Below are positions 62,811-64,000 of a DNA stretch of 64,000 nt, piece by piece; within the stretch, counting starts at the first letter, position 1, and every line of letters begins with the position of its first letter. Origin of the DNA: Sthenelais limicola (taxonomy: Eukaryota; Annelida; Polychaeta; Phyllodocida; Sigalionidae); the NCBI GenBank assembly GCA_942159475.1, contig OW804096.1, positions 138,631,972 through 138,695,971 of the forward strand, written 5' to 3'. A program made the position numbers and the translations under genes. Under the pieces are notes generated by a model. That model had not been told where the DNA came from. It saw only the letters and a program-made list of their open reading frames with translations, and ran no database searches.

Positions 62811-62850
62811 CCGTGTGATTTCCGTGTGATTTCCGTGAGATTTCCGTATG
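62811..62850 (+). repeat. Short direct repeats before the last frame
   Basis: Three or four copies of an 11-base GATTTCCGTGT-like unit directly upstream of the ATG at 62858. Confidence 0.75.
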
Positions 62851-62857
62851 ACCCAAG

Positions 62858-64000
62858 ATGAGCCGGACCGAGAGCCGACACGAAGACGATGAGAGTCTGA
62901 GCGGAGAGACCACCGAGGAAGAGATTCCGGTGGAAGTGGAGGCGAAACTCCTAGAGCAGGAGGGTGAAGATGAGGTCGCCCCCTTCCAGGCTTTGAGTGA
63001 GGCAGAGTTCGCTCAGGCCTTGTCAGACGCCGCTCAGGAAGACCCGGACTCCGTGAAGATTGAGCCCACGGAGAAGAGAACTTCCCCCCGCAAATCTCCG
63101 CGCAGAGGCCGGAGTAATGCCACCGAGAGGATTGCTGGACGTGGTCAGTCCAGGTCCCCCGGCAGAGGCCGGGTTGGCAGAGAGCGAGGGCGGAGTGCAG
63201 ACAAGAAGCATGGGCTGCGCCCCTTGTCCGTGAACGTAGAGCGAATGGACATCGATTCGCCTGGTGTGGCCGGAGCCTCCGCAGTGACTAAGCCTAAGGG
63301 CGCGGAAGGCAAACCCGTGGCCAAAACCCCCAAGAAGAGAGTGATGAAAGTTCACCGAGAGAGACTGAGTGTGAGAAGCGCTCGGTTCCGTGATGTGGAG
63401 AAGGTAGCCAACCTCCGTACCCTGTATGAGGAAGGCACGGAGTTGTACCCTATTGATCCCTCCACAGACGTCCCCGGGAAGTTTGTCCCGATCGATGATG
63501 AGAGTGAGGATGAGTCTGCCGAGTTTACGGACAACCTCATGGAGAGGTATGAGACTCGGCTGTGGCCAAGCCTGTTCCGTAAAGAGCAAACGGACGCAGG
63601 CACGTACCAGAAGGTGGCTTATGCTGCGGAACTGTGGAAACCCGGTTTCCGTTGCCCCTTCGCGGTGTGTAGGTGTCCATGAATGAACACTTCTGGCGTC
63701 AAGACCTACGCCACTAGAGAGCGCCTGTTCCGCCCCTTCTGTGAGGAACATGGTACCCGGAGAGAGGTGTGGACTTGCCCGTCCTCCTCCTGTTTGCAAA
63801 GACTAGACAGACGTATCGAGCTGGTACGACACCTTCAGTACGGTGAGAAGGTGGCTCACAAGTCTAGCCGTGACAAAGCCGTGGAGAAAGCCCAAACCGT
63901 CACGCCGACCAGGGAGGTGAATACGCTGTTCATGCGGACAACGTATCTTACGAATGCTGATTTGCATCTAGTCCGGCGGAAGGCAACGAAAGCTGCTTCC
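62858..64000 (+). CDS. Downstream frame of the retroelement: acidic/basic Cys-His protein, interrupted by TGA, open at window end
   Basis: ATG at 62858 gives 274 codons to TGA 63680-63682. The same frame resumes at once with ATG 63683 and stays open to base 64000 (another 106 codons). The N-terminus is acidic (D-E-D-D-E-S and E-E-E-I-P). Then comes an R/S/G-rich basic tract (T-S-P-R-K-S-P-R-R-G-R-S and S-P-G-R-G-R), a conserved-looking middle, and two Cys/His clusters: FRCPFAVCRCP interrupted by the TGA then C-E-E-H, and W-T-C-P-S-S-S-C with H at 12 and 21 residues on. These resemble C2H2-like zinc fingers with unusual spacing. It may be a nucleic acid-binding accessory protein of the element. 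I do not recognise the family. A neighbouring host gene is the alternative. Confidence 0.6.

Larger units (their letters stand above)
61732..62857 (+). other. Noncoding interval between pol and the downstream frame
   Basis: 1.1 kb with no long frame. It contains a short inverted pair near its start (TTGTTGTGT and ACACAACGA, 61734-61790) and a purine run ACCGGGGGGATT (61748-61759) that could be an internal polypurine tract. No LTR sequence starting TGTAGTGG was found. TTATGTTATAG (62746-62756) is a possible splice acceptor for a subgenomic message. Confidence 0.55.
54541..64000 (+). mobile_element. Ty3/Gypsy-type LTR retrotransposon, 3' end outside window
   Basis: 5' LTR, primer-binding site, gag, pol in the order PR-RT-RNH-IN (Ty3/Gypsy order), a noncoding interval and a further open frame to the window end. 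It is GC-richer than the surroundings. More than 9.4 kb without a 3' LTR makes this an unusually long Gypsy element. Breaks visible: a one-base shift in gag and a TGA in the last frame. The plus strand is shared with the host gene. Confidence 0.88.

Noticed and set aside
61732..62857. 3' LTR directly after pol
   Set aside because: Nothing resembling the 5' LTR start, TATA region, AATAAA context or CACTACA end was found here, so the element must continue.
63023..63799. Minus-strand frame of 258 codons
   Set aside because: It is antisense to the downstream retroelement frame in GC-rich DNA, crosses the plus-strand TGA without meaning, and has no recognisable motif.

Overview
The window looks like nuclear DNA of an invertebrate animal, probably marine. 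It has GT-AG introns of 0.2 to 9 kb in AT-rich DNA, a modular extracellular gene made largely of phase-1 EGF exons, very dense short inverted-repeat transposons, retroposon tails ending in ACTC or ATTGA repeats, and a Ty3/Gypsy-type LTR retrotransposon. I cannot name the species; a mollusc or other lophotrochozoan would fit, but this is inference.

Bases 1797-53578 carry 29 plus-strand exons of one gene, open at both ends: about 1,768 codons in 5,304 exonic bases. Every junction I checked keeps the reading frame. Domain order is nidogen-like (NIDO), AMOP-like, von Willebrand factor D (VWD), a MUC4-type segment, a cadherin-like/He_PIG module, about 20 EGF-like modules (many calcium-binding), a thrombospondin type 1 repeat, and a cysteine-containing tail ending in a dibasic RRKR site. 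This is the layout of secreted or membrane-tethered mucin-like, matrix or adhesion proteins. The first exon and the 3' end lie outside the window.

The introns are packed with non-autonomous transposons. Family A (about 235 bp, ends GGGTCAG/CTGACCC) has about 29 full or partial copies. Family B (about 410 bp, ends GTGATG/CATCAC) has about 15. Both leave 4-bp target duplications and share a core motif in their ends. Other families leave TTAA, 3-bp or TA duplications, and some are nested. Several copies end within a few tens of bases of splice sites. Two introns carry tandem duplications of a splice acceptor plus the start of the following exon; one has become a ten-unit, 70-bp minisatellite (49819-50451).

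From 54541 to the window end, base composition turns GC-richer. A long LTR retrotransposon has inserted in the last visible intron, cutting a family A element. It has a 604-bp 5' LTR, a primer-binding site, gag (broken by one base), a long pol (protease, reverse transcriptase, RNase H, integrase with a four-AT-hook tail), about 1.1 kb of apparently noncoding DNA, and a further open frame with acidic and basic tracts and Cys/His clusters. No 3' LTR is seen before base 64000, so the extra frame is probably internal to the element. These features, with the splice-acceptor minisatellite, are the most unusual things in the window.
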